Shown: positions 8,291-16,945, counted from the first letter of the stretch. The stretch is DNA of 64,000 nt from Arthrobacter sp. NtRootA1 (GCF_019976975.1 NZ_AP024630.1:558001-622000); one strand, 5' to 3'. Made by a program: numbers and translations. Notes: generated by a model from the sequence alone, not told the origin.

Positions 8291-9174
8291 CATACAGGGA
8301 TATGGAACGCGAAGATATCGTCGACGAGCTCATGCTCGACGCCGGGCCCACTGACGCGCCCGACCTCCGGCAGGCCCTGCTCTCCATGCGTTCCTTCGCG
8401 AACCTCCCAGCACCCGCCCCGAATGCGGCGCTGGCCGCGATGCTCGCCGGACCGCACGATGAAGTCAGCAAGCGCCGTTGGCGACACAAGCACCGGACGG
8501 CTGTGGTGAGCGTAGCCGTGGTTGCGGCTATGGGACTCGGCGTAAGTGGTGTGGCCGCTGCCAGTTCCGGATTCACCCGTACGCCTACGTTCGTCGATGA
8601 ACTGCTGGGCAATTTCGCTCCGCAACCTTCGGCCGCAGCGCCAGCACTGCCTACGCCTGATGCTCCGAAGGTCAGCACCGAACCAGCGCCCCCAGTGGAT
8701 CCCGCCGCCCTCCCGCCAGCCACCGAATCACCCGCGGTGCCGCGAATTCCGGGGACTTCCGACGCTGCCGTACCGTCAGGCCAGACGCCTGTTCAGCCAG
8801 AGCATGGAGTCCAGCCAGCGCCCGGAGTGCAGCCAGGGCCTGGGGCGCAGCCAGGGCCTGGGGCGCAAGCGGACGCCGTCGCAAACGTCCCAGCTTCAAG
8901 CGTCGCCGGCGAGCTATCTCGAACCGCCCAGACGAAACCTGCAGAAGCAGAACCTCGGGAGATAAAGCTTGAGGCAAAGCTTTACGAGGCGGTGCTTGGG
9001 CAGGCGAGTCTCCTCGAGGCTGTCGAACCAACCGCCGCGCCGGCTACGCCCGCGCCCGCCGACGGTAATAAACCAAGCCAGGCTCTCCGATCGCTGGGCG
9101 GGAAGCCGGCTCACGAACAGTCCCAGTCCTTCGTCGACAAGCTGAAGCAGCGGCTGAAAGGCGCGGGACGCTAA
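8287..9174 (+). CDS. Membrane-anchored proline/alanine-rich protein, probable anti-sigma factor
   Basis: 295 residues. The N-terminal 60 residues are acidic and helical, a basic patch SKRRWRHKHR precedes one membrane segment (about 71-92), and the rest is an extracytoplasmic Pro/Ala/Gln-rich region with repeats of PGVQPxPGAQPGPGAQ. A short helical C-terminus ends in KLKQRLKGAGR. The topology (cytoplasmic head, single helix, external tail) and the four-base overlap with the sigma gene suggest an anti-sigma factor. No HxxxCxxC zinc motif is present, so it would be a non-ZAS type, and the assignment rests mainly on context. Confidence 0.6.
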   Translation: MTYRDMEREDIVDELMLDAGPTDAPDLRQALLSMRSFANLPAPAPNAALAAMLAGPHDEVSKRRWRHKHRTAVVSVAVVAAMGLGVSGVAAASSGFTRTPTFVDELLGNFAPQPSAAAPALPTPDAPKVSTEPAPPVDPAALPPATESPAVPRIPGTSDAAVPSGQTPVQPEHGVQPAPGVQPGPGAQPGPGAQADAVANVPASSVAGELSRTAQTKPAEAEPREIKLEAKLYEAVLGQASLLEAVEPTAAPATPAPADGNKPSQALRSLGGKPAHEQSQSFVDKLKQRLKGAGR

Positions 9175-9183
9175 GCTAGCTTC

Positions 9184-9609
9184 ATGATGCATGTCAACGA
9201 TCCGGCCGTGGTGGAACGATTGATGCGAACAAAAGGATGCTGGGCAATCGTCGGGCTTAGCAACAATGAGTGGCGCTCCGCATACGACGTCTCCTTGTAC
9301 GTTCGCGATCGCATGGGCATGGAGATCATCCCCGTGAACCTCAAGGGCGAGGATGTCCATGGCGAAAAGGGATACAAGTCGCTCGCGGATATTCCTGCGG
9401 AGAAACACCCCATTGACGTCGTTGACTGCTTCGTTAACTCCCAGCGGGTGGGCGCAGTTATTGATCAGGCAATCGCAATCGGCGCCAAGGCTGTGTGGCT
9501 GCAGCTGGGCGTCTTTGACGACGACGCCGTCCAGCGCGCCAGGGATGCAGGTCTGGACGTCGTGGTCAATTCGTGCCCGGCGCGTGAAGGCTGGCATTAC
9601 GGCCTGTAA
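9184..9609 (+). CDS. CoA-binding domain protein (YccU-like)
   Basis: 141 residues forming a single Rossmann-type CoA-binding domain, the size typical of the family. WAIVGLSNNEWRSAYDV carries the nucleotide-binding turn, and the end NSCPAREGWHYGL contains the conserved cysteine seen in YccU-like proteins. Related domains occur in succinyl-CoA synthetase alpha subunits, but stand-alone members have no settled function. Two ATG codons (9184 and 9187) are adjacent. Confidence 0.85.
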   Translation: MMHVNDPAVVERLMRTKGCWAIVGLSNNEWRSAYDVSLYVRDRMGMEIIPVNLKGEDVHGEKGYKSLADIPAEKHPIDVVDCFVNSQRVGAVIDQAIAIGAKAVWLQLGVFDDDAVQRARDAGLDVVVNSCPAREGWHYGL

Positions 9610-9672
9610 TCGCCAAGTCGATTCCTTTGCTAATCTGCAGCTGACTCATTCTTTTAGCCTTGGGGGACGGCC

Positions 9673-10572
9673 ATGTGTGGCGACCATTCAGCGGTGCCCA
9701 TTTCCACACCAGCCAGGCGGGCCGTCTTGGGGGTATTCGGGGCTTCGCTTGTTGCCGGTTTGAGTGCCTGCGCTGCACCCGAAAGCACAGCACCTGAAAC
9801 CACGACGCCGGAGCTGTCGCCTGCTTCCGCGTCTGCCTCGCCCGAGGTGCCGGGCCCGAACGGTGCGCTGTCCGTCGGTGGCGAGGTGCCGCCGTCGTAC
9901 AGTGCAGCGCCAACCCCAACGCCCACCGCCACGAAGCGGATCCGGCGGACGTTCATCCCCGATTACCAGCTGCCGCCGATCGTTGGCGGCCTTGCGCCAG
10001 TGATCACCAAGATCGAAACCAAGCACCCAGTAGTGTTCCTGACGATCGACGACGGAAATATTAAGACCCCGGAATCGGTCAAACTCATGACTGACTACGA
10101 CTACCCGGCTTCCCTGTTCCTGACCAGGGACACCATCGCCGACAACCCCGCATTCTTCAACGCGTTCAAGGCGCAAGGCAGCCTCGTGGAGAACCACACC
10201 GTCACGCACAACATCAACATGGTCCGGCAGTGGGGGTATCAGCAGCAGCTGAACGACATCGTGGGCATGCAGGACTACGCCTTTCAGCATTATGGCCGGC
10301 GTCCCACGCTGTTCCGGCCCCCGGGCGGAGCCTATTCCAACGTCATGCGCCAAGCGGTTGCGGCCGCTGGGATGAAGGCGATCATCACGTGGGAGGCCAA
10401 GGCGAACGCCGGAAAGATGGACTACCAGGTGGGTAACTCGCTGCGTCCCGGCGACATCGTGCTCATGCATTTCCGTGCCGAGTTCGCCGCGGACCTGGCT
10501 GCTTTCCGTGCTGCGCAGTTGGCCGCGGGTCTGGAAGTGGTGCTGCTGGAGGATTTCCTAGGCGTGGCGTAG
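9673..10572 (+). CDS. Lipoprotein polysaccharide deacetylase (NodB/CE4 family)
   Basis: 299 residues. The N-terminal signal ends in a lipobox AGLSAC (Cys33), followed by a Ser/Pro/Thr-rich linker to about residue 85. The CE4 motifs are intact: TIDDG at 124-128 (catalytic and metal Asp), NHTVTH at 174-179 (metal His175 and His179), and RPPGGAYS near 215-222. Such enzymes remove acetyl groups from peptidoglycan, chitin oligomers or other polysaccharides at the cell surface. Substrate is not determinable here. It stands alone, 24 bases before the next gene. Confidence 0.88.
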   Translation: MCGDHSAVPISTPARRAVLGVFGASLVAGLSACAAPESTAPETTTPELSPASASASPEVPGPNGALSVGGEVPPSYSAAPTPTPTATKRIRRTFIPDYQLPPIVGGLAPVITKIETKHPVVFLTIDDGNIKTPESVKLMTDYDYPASLFLTRDTIADNPAFFNAFKAQGSLVENHTVTHNINMVRQWGYQQQLNDIVGMQDYAFQHYGRRPTLFRPPGGAYSNVMRQAVAAAGMKAIITWEAKANAGKMDYQVGNSLRPGDIVLMHFRAEFAADLAAFRAAQLAAGLEVVLLEDFLGVA

Positions 10573-10595
10573 GGCTGCCCGGGTAGGCTCTCTCC

Positions 10596-11006
10596 ATGGA
10601 CGTTTCCCAGCTCCGCCGGATCTGCCTGGGCTTTCCCGGGGCCTTTGAAGACTTCCCCTTCGGACCCGAAACGTCCGTGTTCAAGGTGCGGGCCGCCGTC
10701 GCTGGTGGAGCGCGGCACGAGGCCAAGATGTTCGCGCTTTCCGCCATGGATCCTGACAATTGGTCGGTGAGCCTGAAGTGCGAGCCCGCGTTGGCCGAGC
10801 AACTCCGGGCAGCGCATCCCGAGATCACAGGCGCCTGGCATATGAACAAGACCCACTGGAACGGCGTCCGGCTGGATGGAGCCCTTCCCGACGACATGAT
10901 CCGGGACATGGTGGAGGACTCCTATGATCTGGTGGTGGCTACGCTAAGCCGGAAACAGCAGGAACAGCTCGGCTGGGCGCGCCTCGTCAACCGTCCTGGT
11001 CTCTAA
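10596..11006 (+). CDS. MmcQ/YjbR family protein
   Basis: 136 residues. The family features are clear: an N-terminal helix and FPGAFEDFPFGPETSVFKV, then LSAMDPDNWSVSLKCEP, then HMNKTHWNGVRLDG and a C-terminal DMVEDSYDLVVATL. MmcQ/YjbR proteins have a CyaY-like fold resembling a double-wing DNA-binding domain, but a molecular role is not established for most. It is complete and of normal length. Confidence 0.85.
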   Translation: MDVSQLRRICLGFPGAFEDFPFGPETSVFKVRAAVAGGARHEAKMFALSAMDPDNWSVSLKCEPALAEQLRAAHPEITGAWHMNKTHWNGVRLDGALPDDMIRDMVEDSYDLVVATLSRKQQEQLGWARLVNRPGL

Positions 11007-11122
11007 AGCCGGAATGGACCGGGCCTGACACAGCCCCGCACCCTCTCCCCACGCCGCTGACATGGGGCTACATTGATAGTGCAAGCCAACGGGCGCAGCT
11101 GAGGCTGGTCAGGAGCGGGTTG

Positions 11123-11749
11123 ATGCTGGATCAGGGAACTTTGGACGACTTATGGAACTTTGGCGATCCGGCAGCGTCCGAAGCCAGGTTTCGCGCAGCC
11201 ATGTTGGAGGAAATCTACGACGCCGATGAGCGGGCGGAGCTTACAACCCAGCTTGGGCGGGCCATCGGTTTGCAGGGCCGGCTCGAGGAAGCCGATGCAC
11301 TCCTTGACGGAATCGACGGCGACGAACCCACAGTGGGCGTGCGCGTGCTCCTGGAGCGCGGGCGGGTTTTGAACGCCGGCGGGCACGCCGCGATGGCAGT
11401 GCCACTCCTCGAGCAGGCTGCCGAGTTGGCTGACCACCTCGGTGAGGAGTTCCTGGCGGTGGACGCGCTGCATATGCTCTCGATTGCGGATACCGCCAAT
11501 GCCGAGGCCTGGATGCGGAGCGGCCTCGAGTATGCCTCCACGGCCCATCATGAGCGAACCAAGCGATGGATGATTGTTTTGCACACAAGCCTCGGTTCGT
11601 TTCTGCACGGTAACGGGCGCTTCACCGAGGCCTTGGTGGAGTTCCAATTAGCCGAACAATGGGCGGAACGACTGGGAACTGAGCGGCAAAGGGTGCTTGC
11701 CCGGGAAGCGATTACCGAGTGCGGAAAGGCCCTCGCGGAAGGTCCGTAG
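11123..11749 (+). CDS. Tetratricopeptide-repeat protein
   Basis: 208 residues, all helical. At least four TPR-like units are visible, for example AELTTQLGRAIGLQGRLEEA, GHAAMAVPLLEQAAELADHL and LGSFLHGNGRFTEALVEFQL. TPRs mediate protein contacts; nothing else in the sequence points to a catalytic role. ATG 11123 is supported by AGGAG seven bases upstream. It lies directly before the ngcEFG operon but is separated from it by a regulatory inverted repeat. Confidence 0.8.
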   Translation: MLDQGTLDDLWNFGDPAASEARFRAAMLEEIYDADERAELTTQLGRAIGLQGRLEEADALLDGIDGDEPTVGVRVLLERGRVLNAGGHAAMAVPLLEQAAELADHLGEEFLAVDALHMLSIADTANAEAWMRSGLEYASTAHHERTKRWMIVLHTSLGSFLHGNGRFTEALVEFQLAEQWAERLGTERQRVLAREAITECGKALAEGP

Positions 11750-11772
11750 AAAGATCACGCTTTGACAAATGT

Positions 11773-11808
11773 TGATCGAAACTGGCAAGAAATATTGATT
11801 TTCGATCA
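11773..11808. promoter_or_regulatory. ngcE: Inverted repeat upstream of ngcE, probable operator
   Basis: TGATCGAAA (11773-11781) is perfectly repeated inverted as TTTCGATCA (11800-11808), with an 18-base gap, about 120 bases before the ngcE start. A TTGACA (11762-11767) lies next to the left arm. GATCGAAA-type half-sites are familiar from DeoR-family operators in actinobacteria; no regulator gene is adjacent, so the binding protein is not identifiable. Confidence 0.55.
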
Positions 11809-11925
11809 TTCGTGGTGAAGTATGTCACACGAAGGTTGGCACTGCAGAGTGGCCAACCCAGACTGTCCGACTTTCCGGCGCCTGCCGCAACAGTCGACAT
11901 TACGAGTCACTGGAGGGTTACGAAA

Positions 11926-13335
11926 ATGAACGTTCAGCACCAGTCCCTTGGCCGTCGCGGATTCCTCCGCGGGGCACTCGCAGCTGCGGTGCTCGTCCCC
12001 ATGGGGGGATCCATTGCGTCCTGTGCAGCAGGTGGTGGCGGTACCAGCGCCGGGCCCACGGGCGCAGTCTCTGACACCAACCCTTTCGGCATGGCGGATA
12101 AGTCCACCGTCGATGCCGTGATCTTCAAGGGTGGCTACGGCATCGACTACGTCGAGTTCGCCGGCAAGGCCTTCGAAAAGGCCCACTCGGGTTCCACCGC
12201 CAAGATTGCCCCGTCCACGGACATCGCGCAGGAGCTCCAGCCGCGTTTCGTCGGCGGCAACCCGCCGGACCTGATCGACAATTCCGGTGCAAAGGCCATT
12301 GGCTTCAGCACTATCCTGGCGCAGCTCGAGGACCTCACCAGCGTGGTGGAGGCCAAGAACCTCGAAGGCAAGGTCATCAAGGACACCCTGTACACCGGCG
12401 TTCTCGCTCCAGGGACCTTCGAGGGCAAGCTGGCGGCCCTGAACTATGTGCTCACTGTCTACGCCATGTGGTACTCGGACTCCCTGCTCAAGGAAAACGG
12501 TTGGACCGTTCCCAAGACCTGGGACGAAATGTACGCACTGGGTGAGCAGGCCAAGGCCAAGGGCAAGTACCTGTTCCTCTGGGGCAAGGAAGCTGCCACT
12601 TATTACCAGGAAATGGCGATCGCTTCCGCTATCAAGGAAGGTGGCGACGACGTCCGGTTGGCCTTGGAGAACCTCAAGGCAGACTGCTGGTCGCACCCGG
12701 CTATCCAGTCCGTCTTCACGGCCATGGACAAGATCATCAAGGCGGGCTACTTCAAGCCCGGCGGTTCTGGCACCCAGTTCACGGCAGCGCAGGCCCAGTG
12801 GAGCAATGCCCAAGAGGCAGTGTTCTACCCGTCCGGTTCGTGGATCGAAAACGAGATGAAGGACCAGACCAAGGCGGACTTCAAGATGACGGGTGCGCCG
12901 GTTCCTTCAGTGAGTGCGAGCCCCAAGAAGCCGTACGCCTCGCTGCACAGTGCAGCCGGCGAGCCTTACGTGGTTCCCTCCCAAGGCAAGAATGTTGCCG
13001 GCGGCAAGGAATTGCTCCGCGTCATGCTCTCCAAGGAAGCTGCTACCAACTTTGCCAAGACCAAGCTTGCTCCCACCATCGTCAAGGACACCGTCCCGGC
13101 CGATGGCTTCGGCTCCACGGCGTTGGTCTCCCAGACAAAGCTGCTCAGCGATGCAGGCGAGAACATCTACACCTGGAACTTCATCGACCTGTACGGCACC
13201 AACAAGGACCAGCTCGTCGTCTGGAACACCTTCCTCGATGGCAAGTCGGACGTTGCGACGCTGACCTCCGCCCTCCAGAACATCACCGACAAGGTCCGCA
13301 ACGACAGCTCGGTCAAGAAGATTGAAGTGAAGTGA
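11926..13335 (+). CDS. ngcE: GlcNAc/diacetylchitobiose-binding lipoprotein NgcE
   Basis: 469 residues. The leader combines a twin-arginine motif (GRRGFLRG, 9-16) with a lipobox SIASC (Cys33), as in other NgcE proteins. The mature part shows family-typical stretches: VIFKGGYGIDYVEF, LQPRFVGGNPPDLIDNSG, TVYAMWYSDSLLKENGW and FYPSGSWIENEM. NgcE delivers N-acetylglucosamine and chitobiose to the NgcFG channel in Streptomyces; the same role is inferred here. The ATG at 11926 has GGAGG upstream and starts the leader properly, unlike the longer frame from 11812. It overlaps ngcF by four bases. Confidence 0.88.
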   Translation: MNVQHQSLGRRGFLRGALAAAVLVPMGGSIASCAAGGGGTSAGPTGAVSDTNPFGMADKSTVDAVIFKGGYGIDYVEFAGKAFEKAHSGSTAKIAPSTDIAQELQPRFVGGNPPDLIDNSGAKAIGFSTILAQLEDLTSVVEAKNLEGKVIKDTLYTGVLAPGTFEGKLAALNYVLTVYAMWYSDSLLKENGWTVPKTWDEMYALGEQAKAKGKYLFLWGKEAATYYQEMAIASAIKEGGDDVRLALENLKADCWSHPAIQSVFTAMDKIIKAGYFKPGGSGTQFTAAQAQWSNAQEAVFYPSGSWIENEMKDQTKADFKMTGAPVPSVSASPKKPYASLHSAAGEPYVVPSQGKNVAGGKELLRVMLSKEAATNFAKTKLAPTIVKDTVPADGFGSTALVSQTKLLSDAGENIYTWNFIDLYGTNKDQLVVWNTFLDGKSDVATLTSALQNITDKVRNDSSVKKIEVK

Positions 13336-14357
13336 CCGTAGTGAAAACCAAGCAGAGCCGGAACGACGACGGCCTGGCCGCCGTCGTTCCGGCCATGGCC
13401 CCACCGGTTGTGGTGAGGCGCCGGCGCAAGCCGCTGACCTGGGACAAGGTCAGCTTCTTCGCGGTGTTCCTTGGCCTGCCGCTGGCGATCTATCTCTTGT
13501 TCGTGATCTGGCCGTTCATCCAGGCCTTCGGGTATTCCTTGACGGACTGGTCGGGTTTTTCGCCCACACAGAACTTCATCGGCTTTGATAACTACGCCAG
13601 GATCTTCTCGGACGACATCTTCATGAAGGCGATGGGGAACAACATCCTCCTGGTCATCGTGCTGCCGATCGTCACCATCATTCTGAGCCTGGTGCTCGCC
13701 ACCATGGTGACCGTTGGCGGGAGCAGCAAGGGCCAGATCAAGGGCCTACGCAATTCCAGCTTCTACCGTGTTGTCTCGTTCTTCCCGTACACCATTCCTG
13801 CCATCGCGATCGGCATCATGTGGGGCCAGATCTATGATCCATCCGGTGGCCTGCTCAACGGGATCCTGACCGGCATGGGCCTTGACCAGTTCAAGGACTT
13901 CGCGTGGCTGGGCGATAAGAACACGGCCATGACCGCCACCATGTTCGTGATTGTCTGGGGTTTCGTTGGCTTCTACATGGTCCTTTTCGTGGCCGGTATC
14001 AAAGGCATTCCTGCTGAGTTGTTCGAGGCCGCAAGGATCGACGGCGCGGGAAGGCTCCGTACTGCCGTGTCCATTACCATCCCGCTTATCAGGGATAACA
14101 TCCAGACCGCCTACATCTATATGGGCATCCTGGCGCTCGACGCGTTCGTCTACATGGCGGCACTGAACTCCGGCGGTGGTCCGGACAACTCGACGCTCGT
14201 GATGGCACAGCAGTTGTTCTTCACAGCTTTCAGCAAGGGGCAATTCGGACTGGCCAGCGCCATGGGCGTTGTCCTGGCTGTGGCCACCCTGATCTTCTCA
14301 GGCCTGGTGTTCGTGATTAACCGGCTCACTGGTGGCGACAAGGACGTGAGCATCTAA
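13332..14357 (+). CDS. ngcF: GlcNAc/chitobiose ABC permease NgcF
   Basis: 341 residues with a proline/arginine cytoplasmic N-terminus and six membrane helices. The EAA loop reads ELFEAARIDGAGRLRTAVSI. GTG start at 13332 overlaps the ngcE stop by four bases (GTGA), implying coupled translation. It forms the MalF-like half of the channel. As in other CUT1 loci no ATPase is encoded nearby, so a shared MsiK-type ATPase is presumed. Confidence 0.88.
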   Translation: MTVVKTKQSRNDDGLAAVVPAMAPPVVVRRRRKPLTWDKVSFFAVFLGLPLAIYLLFVIWPFIQAFGYSLTDWSGFSPTQNFIGFDNYARIFSDDIFMKAMGNNILLVIVLPIVTIILSLVLATMVTVGGSSKGQIKGLRNSSFYRVVSFFPYTIPAIAIGIMWGQIYDPSGGLLNGILTGMGLDQFKDFAWLGDKNTAMTATMFVIVWGFVGFYMVLFVAGIKGIPAELFEAARIDGAGRLRTAVSITIPLIRDNIQTAYIYMGILALDAFVYMAALNSGGGPDNSTLVMAQQLFFTAFSKGQFGLASAMGVVLAVATLIFSGLVFVINRLTGGDKDVSI

Positions 14358-15250
14358 TGACAACAAAAGTCTCAACCCCTGAAATGAAGTCGCTGCACTT
14401 CCAGCCGCGCAAGCCCGCCACTACGCCCGGGGACAAACTCGTGGGCGCTGTTTCACACACTGCGCTGACCATTTGGTCGCTCATCGTGATCCTGCCGTTG
14501 TTGTGGACGTTCATGTCCTCCTTCAAAACATCCAGCGAGATCTTCGCCTCCCCATTCGCCCTGCCCTCGCAGTGGCGGTTCGATAACTATGTGAAGGCCT
14601 GGAGTGAGGCCGGGATCGGGAGCTACTTCCTGAACTCGGTGGTTGTGGTGGGTTCGGCGCTGGTGATCGTCATGGTGCTCGGTGCCATGTGCGCCTACGT
14701 CCTGGCGAGGTACACGTTCCCGGGTAGCCGGGCGATCTACTACCTCATGCTGGCCGGCCTGACGTTCCCGATCTTCCTCGCCATGGTCCCGCTGTTCTTC
14801 GTGCTGAAGAACATCGGACTGCTGAACACCCTGCCGGGCCTGATCATCGTGTACGTGGGTTTCGCGCTGCCGTTCACAGTGTTCTTCCTGTTCTCCTTCT
14901 TCAAGTCGCTGCCGCACGAAATCACTGAAGCAGCAGCACTTGACGGTGCAGGGGAGTGGCGCACGTTCTTCCAGGTCATGCTGCCGATGGCCAAGCCGGG
15001 CCTCGCTTCGGTTGCCATCTTCAACTTCCTGGGCTTGTGGAACCAGTTCCTCATCCCTGTATCCATCAACGCTGCCGGGCCGCGCGTTCTCTCGCAGGGC
15101 CTCGCGGCCTTCGCTGGCCAGATGGGGTACGCCGTGGACTTCGGGGCACTCTTCGCAGCAGTCACTGTCACGGTGGTTCCGGTCCTGATCGTCTACGTTA
15201 TCTTCCAGCGTCAGCTGCAGGGTTCGGTCTCGCAGGGCACCTCGAAGTAG
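14357..15250 (+). CDS. ngcG: GlcNAc/chitobiose ABC permease NgcG
   Basis: 297 residues, six membrane helices, with the EAA loop HEITEAAALDGAGEWRTFF and the MalG-type C-terminus FQRQLQGSVSQGTSK. Its ATG shares one base with the ngcF stop. This is the last gene of the ngcEFG operon. Only 21 bases separate its stop from the truncated IS110 element, so any native terminator was probably displaced. Confidence 0.88.
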   Translation: MTTKVSTPEMKSLHFQPRKPATTPGDKLVGAVSHTALTIWSLIVILPLLWTFMSSFKTSSEIFASPFALPSQWRFDNYVKAWSEAGIGSYFLNSVVVVGSALVIVMVLGAMCAYVLARYTFPGSRAIYYLMLAGLTFPIFLAMVPLFFVLKNIGLLNTLPGLIIVYVGFALPFTVFFLFSFFKSLPHEITEAAALDGAGEWRTFFQVMLPMAKPGLASVAIFNFLGLWNQFLIPVSINAAGPRVLSQGLAAFAGQMGYAVDFGALFAAVTVTVVPVLIVYVIFQRQLQGSVSQGTSK

Positions 15251-15271
15251 CACACGCCCGCTAAAAAACAA

Positions 15272-15569
15272 CTGTGAGTCTTGCAGTGGCTGGTCTGGGA
15301 CTAGCTGGCGGTGTTGATGCCGGTCGTTCTGCTTGGCGCGTAACTCGAAAAAACAATTGCCCCATCGTGGGCGTGTTTTCCCCGATTTGTCCGTGCTGGG
15401 TAGAGCGGCCGGTGCTGATCTTTACCACGTCGGTGGCTTGATCAGAGGCTTGCCCAGCCTCTGGAGGTTGTGGCTCATCATAGCTTTGCCTCGAAGTGAC
15501 TCTTCCCAAGTCCAGTGCCGGTCGTGCTGCGGCCTGTCCTGTCCGTTCGAAAGCAGGAGGGTGGCCGCG
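15272..15569 (+). ncRNA. Candidate bridge RNA region of the truncated IS110 element
   Basis: This 298-base left end corresponds to the non-coding part that encodes the bridge (seek) RNA in IS110-group elements. AAAAAACAA at 15348-15356, ending at nucleotide 85 of the element, is identical to the nine bases just left of the insertion point (15263-15271). The complete element has its own flank at the same offset. GTGCTGGGT (15393-15401) sits where the other copy has its right-target guide. The region may still be transcribed although its recombinase is broken. Confidence 0.6.
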
Positions 15570-15704
15570 TTGACTATCGTTGCGCAGACCCGCCCGTTCG
15601 TCATCGGCGTGGACTCTCACGCCCGCACCTTCGCCATCAACGACGCCGGTACCAACCTACAAATCGAGTGTGAGAAGTTCCCGACCACCCCGGCAGGGAT
15701 TTTC
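15570..15704 (+). pseudogene. IS110 transposase, 5' fragment
   Basis: A TTG start at 15570 follows AGGAGG by nine bases. The reading frame LTIVAQTRPFVIGVDSHAR, then FPTTPAGI, matches the N-terminus of the intact transposase at 29876-30940, including the first catalytic Asp of the DEDD RuvC-like domain. Similarity stops after about 45 residues. The remaining 85 percent of the protein, with its other catalytic residues, is absent. Confidence 0.75.
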
Positions 15705-15711
15705 CCTGCCG

Positions 15712-16091
15712 CCAGGGTAGGCCGGAGTACAGATGGCGATAAGGGGTGTCTGTGGGCCGTTGGCACCTGTCCAGGCGAACAACTCCGCGATCACCCCACG
15801 CCGCGATCACGAACACTGCCGCGAGGAGGACTAAGCCAGCGACACGGACGAGAATACGGCCGAGGAACACACTGGTGATGATCGCTTACGCAAGGGACCA
15901 CCTCACTTCCTACTTTTCAGCGTCTTCGTCGAGGCCGCGTGGTCCCAGGGACTAAGCTCCTGTCACCGCGCCCACGGCAAGCCCAAAGGCAGAATGGCGG
16001 CCTCGGCAACGTGTGGGAGCTGACGCCGCGCCGAGAGTAGTCCCGTTTGCGAGGAGTCCGGAGACACCGCCCACTGCTAACAGGGGAAGGT
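15712..16091. other. Degenerate region, no secure gene
   Basis: No confident gene is seen. On the minus strand a frame from GTG 15870 gives a hydrophobic start, FLGRILVRVAGLVLLAAVF, and runs into the broken IS110 copy near 15711; it could be the N-terminal stub of a membrane protein cut by the insertion. A second minus-strand stretch near 15980-16070 encodes a short hydrophobic segment with stops. Both look like remnants. Confidence 0.35.
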
Positions 16092-16409
16092 TCACTTGCG
16101 CTCATACACCGGCAACGGGGGATCCCCATCCTCAGAGACTTGTACCCAGCCGTCTCTGGCTAGGTCCCGCCTCAATTCGGCAAGTGCTGCCGTCATCCCC
16201 GGAGCCCATGCTTCCTCTGGCGGAGGGGGATTGACCGATCGTGCTACAGGAAATGTGGGGCTCTTGTAAAGGGTCTTTCCGTCGACTTGACCCACAAACC
16301 GCTGCTGGGTGTTTCCGTATTGGGAGCCGAGGGTGCTTAGAATGCTCGCCCACCAGGAGGTGCCTCCCACATCCTCAAGGGCGATGGTGAGCCTATTTTG
16401 TGATGTCAT
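16092..16409 (-). CDS. Small protein of unknown function
   Basis: 105 residues, soluble, with no signal peptide. The middle is rich in Pro (VNPPPPEEAWAPG) and the C-terminus is charged (ELRRDLARDGWVQVSEDGD). The ATG overlaps the stop of the upstream membrane-protein gene by four bases (ATGA), so the two are probably one transcription unit. I recognise no family. A longer frame extending upstream is just the shadow of the DoxX-like gene. Confidence 0.6.
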   Translation of the reverse strand: MTSQNRLTIALEDVGGTSWWASILSTLGSQYGNTQQRFVGQVDGKTLYKSPTFPVARSVNPPPPEEAWAPGMTAALAELRRDLARDGWVQVSEDGDPPLPVYERK

Positions 16410-16945
16410 GTCAGTGTTCCCTCGGTAGCTGTCCTGGGCCGTGGTGAACGGAATACGCTCAACAGGTTCCTCGGGTGCTCCTTTGTCAGCAGCCACGCCA
16501 GACCACTTGCCAGCACCGGATTGGGCAGCGTCCAGATTCCCAGAGGCGTGATAAAGATCAGGAAAATGATCGCGCCGAGCAGCCCGAGTCTCGCCCGTCT
16601 GCCCCCGCTGAGAATGAGCAGCCCCAGCGCGCTCTCGCCAGCCGCAGCGAGGATCCCAATGAGTTGGGGTGTTGGAGCGACAACATTTTCGAAGAACCAG
16701 CGGTAGAGAGGAGTCAGTGGGCTGTCCGTACCGAGTTTCACGAACTGCTCCGGGGCGGCGATACTTAGCGCGGCGTTGACGCCCACGGCCATGATGATGA
16801 AGAAGACGCCGACGAAAATCCGGGCTGCTCTGGGCCTGACAAGGCACAGGAGTGAAACGGCGACAGAGTCCAAAGTCCCCGCCCACCTCACGGATTCACA
16901 GGGGTGGCGGGGCTTTGCGATGAGGGACCATTCTGAACTCGGCAC
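16406..16945 (-). CDS. DoxX-like small membrane protein
   Basis: Up to 179 residues with four predicted membrane helices: IFVGVFFIIMAVGVNAALS, LIGILAAAGESALGLLILS, LLGAIIFLIFITPLGIW and VLASGLAWLLT. This layout fits the DoxX/DUF4267-like group. The start is uncertain: GTG 16945 gives the longest form, and GTG 16891 and an internal ATG also fit, none with a clear ribosome site. It is coupled to the small gene downstream. Function unknown. Confidence 0.6.
   Translation of the reverse strand: MPSSEWSLIAKPRHPCESVRWAGTLDSVAVSLLCLVRPRAARIFVGVFFIIMAVGVNAALSIAAPEQFVKLGTDSPLTPLYRWFFENVVAPTPQLIGILAAAGESALGLLILSGGRRARLGLLGAIIFLIFITPLGIWTLPNPVLASGLAWLLTKEHPRNLLSVFRSPRPRTATEGTLT

Larger units (their letters stand above)
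15272..15711 (+). mobile_element. Truncated IS110-family element
   Basis: The left end CTGTGAG and about 300 bases of non-coding DNA align with the 5' end of the complete IS110 element at 29861-31243 (shared blocks such as GTGGCTGGTCTGGGACT and GTCGTTCTGC), followed by the first 45 or so codons of a related transposase. The rest of the gene and the right end are missing. The break lies at a small palindrome, CGGCAGGGA (15691-15699) with TCCCTGCCG (15703-15711). It is inserted 21 bases after ngcG. Confidence 0.8.

Noticed and set aside
8788-8880. Repeats in the sigma-linked membrane protein as a possible minisatellite or CRISPR-like array
   Set aside because: The units are in-frame Pro/Gly/Gln codon repeats inside a coding region, without unique spacers; no CRISPR array is present in the window.
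15637-15870. Intact small membrane protein on the minus strand
   Set aside because: Its C-terminal third reads antisense through the truncated IS110 gene and it has no ribosome site, so it is treated as a possible remnant only.
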